Part shown: piece by piece, positions 34,906-35,524 of the stretch | Layout: each line of letters begins with the position of its first letter | Position numbering within the stretch: position 1 is the stretch's first letter | NCBI GenBank assembly: GCA_947258875.1 | Contig: CAMYKB010000028.1 | Location: 912 to 36,435, forward strand | From: an uncultured Gammaproteobacteria bacterium | GTDB lineage: Bacteria; Pseudomonadota; Gammaproteobacteria; CAMYKB01 | Reading direction: 5' to 3' | DNA: 35,524 nucleotides | Notes under the pieces: model-generated | Told to the model about the DNA's origin: nothing | What the model saw: only the letters and a program-made list of their open reading frames with translations | The model's database searches: none | Program-made: the position numbers and the translations under genes

Positions 34906-35524
34906 TTGAACGAGAATCAGCATTGGGAAAGTTATTGGACGCGTGGCGCACTGACCTCTTTCCAAAGTTCATTTCAGGGTAATTATGAGGGTACTCTTCG
35001 CGCCTTATGGGAACAGTTTTTCAGGTCACTCCCTGAGGGCGCACGCATTTTGGATATAGGTACGGGCAATGGCGCTATTGCAATTATTGCAAACGAAATT
35101 TCCTTGTCGGAACACAAGAATCTTGATATTCATGCCGCTGACAAGGCAGCCATCGACCCTCAAAACTCAATGGATATCAGCGGCCTCCATTTAGATAGAA
35201 TCCATTTCCATCCTCAAACACCAACCGAATTCACCGCTCTGGAAAGCAACAGCTTTGGTGCCATTTCTGGTCAATACGCACTTGAATACGCTGACGTCCC
35301 AAGCGCGATAACAGAAATTGATCGTCTACTTATCCAGGGGGGTATTATTTGTTTTGTATTGCACCATATTGATTCAATCATCCTGAAAAAAGCACGCAAT
35401 GACGTTAAGCTCAACAGCATACTTTTCGACGAGACAGATATTTTTTCCAAAGCACGCTCCCTGATAGCGTATCTAGGCAATACAACTTCACCCAAAAAAT
35501 TACAAGCCCTTTCTAGAGACCCTG
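34906..35524 (+). CDS. Class I SAM-dependent methyltransferase (paralogue 2), partial
   Basis: This open frame runs off the right edge, with 206 residues visible. It has SAM motif I, ILDIGTGNGAIAIIA, an acidic residue in IHAADKAA, and YALEYADVPSAITEIDRLLIQGG. The opening WESYWTRGALTSFQSSFQGNYEGTL matches paralogue 1 at 25356-26369 closely. The likely start is TTG 34906, with GGAGA about 7 bases upstream; no in-frame ATG lies nearby. It is divergent from the TonB operon. Confidence 0.8.
   Translation, partial: MNENQHWESYWTRGALTSFQSSFQGNYEGTLRALWEQFFRSLPEGARILDIGTGNGAIAIIANEISLSEHKNLDIHAADKAAIDPQNSMDISGLHLDRIHFHPQTPTEFTALESNSFGAISGQYALEYADVPSAITEIDRLLIQGGIICFVLHHIDSIILKKARNDVKLNSILFDETDIFSKARSLIAYLGNTTSPKKLQALSRDP

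Overview
The window looks like a chromosomal segment of a gammaproteobacterium. The clues are a TonB2-type energy-transduction cluster (DUF3450 protein, long ExbB, short ExbB, ExbD, TonB, TPR protein), a DctPQM TRAP transporter, a CCA-encoded tRNA-Glu with a consensus sigma-70 promoter, and moderate GC with AT-rich intergenic DNA. The species cannot be read from the sequence. All family calls come from recognising motifs by eye; no search was run.

Layout. (1) 77-2409, plus strand: two nucleotide-sugar genes, a TviB/WbpO-type UDP-N-acetylhexosamine 6-dehydrogenase and a UDP-glucuronate 4-epimerase-like SDR, probably the edge of a surface-polysaccharide locus. (2) 2871-11944: a catabolic block. 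Plus-strand genes encode a CoA-acylating (methyl)malonate-semialdehyde dehydrogenase, a tartronate-semialdehyde reductase and an OsmC protein. They converge on minus-strand genes for a small membrane protein, an amidase, a TRAP transporter and a D-glycerate/2-hydroxyacid dehydrogenase. The set suggests uptake of an organic acid or amide and processing through C2/C3 hydroxy- and oxo-acids. (3) About 12.8-23.3 kb: a biological-conflict (defence-like) island. It holds a broken TIR-like gene, a TIR-like/TPR-S (DUF4071) protein, a polytopic membrane protein with a cytosolic Rossmann-like tail, a DUF4062 membrane protein overlapping a membrane-anchored coiled-coil protein, a TIR-domain protein, a TPR-S/trypsin-like protease, and an alpha/beta hydrolase immediately upstream of that protease. 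The island stops at the 3' end of tRNA-Glu. (4) 23.5-26.4 kb: tRNA-Glu, a PepSY membrane protein, an unrecognised ORF, a GNAT acetyltransferase and a SAM methyltransferase. (5) 26.4-34.5 kb: an M16 zinc-peptidase lipoprotein and the TonB2-type operon, whose long ExbB gene is split by an apparent deletion plus frameshift. (6) The right edge carries the start of a second methyltransferase, paralogous to the one at 26 kb.

The most interesting region is the island. Two different effector-type domains, a nucleotide-sensing TIR-like domain and a trypsin-like protease, are joined to the same TPR-S scaffold in separate proteins. Around them are further TIR/DUF4062 proteins and a predicted esterase/lipase. 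This fits a multi-effector NAD/nucleotide-signal and proteolysis immunity system; TPR-S is the bacterial relative of the TRAF-binding region of animal ASK (MAP3K) kinases. Function is inferred from architecture only.
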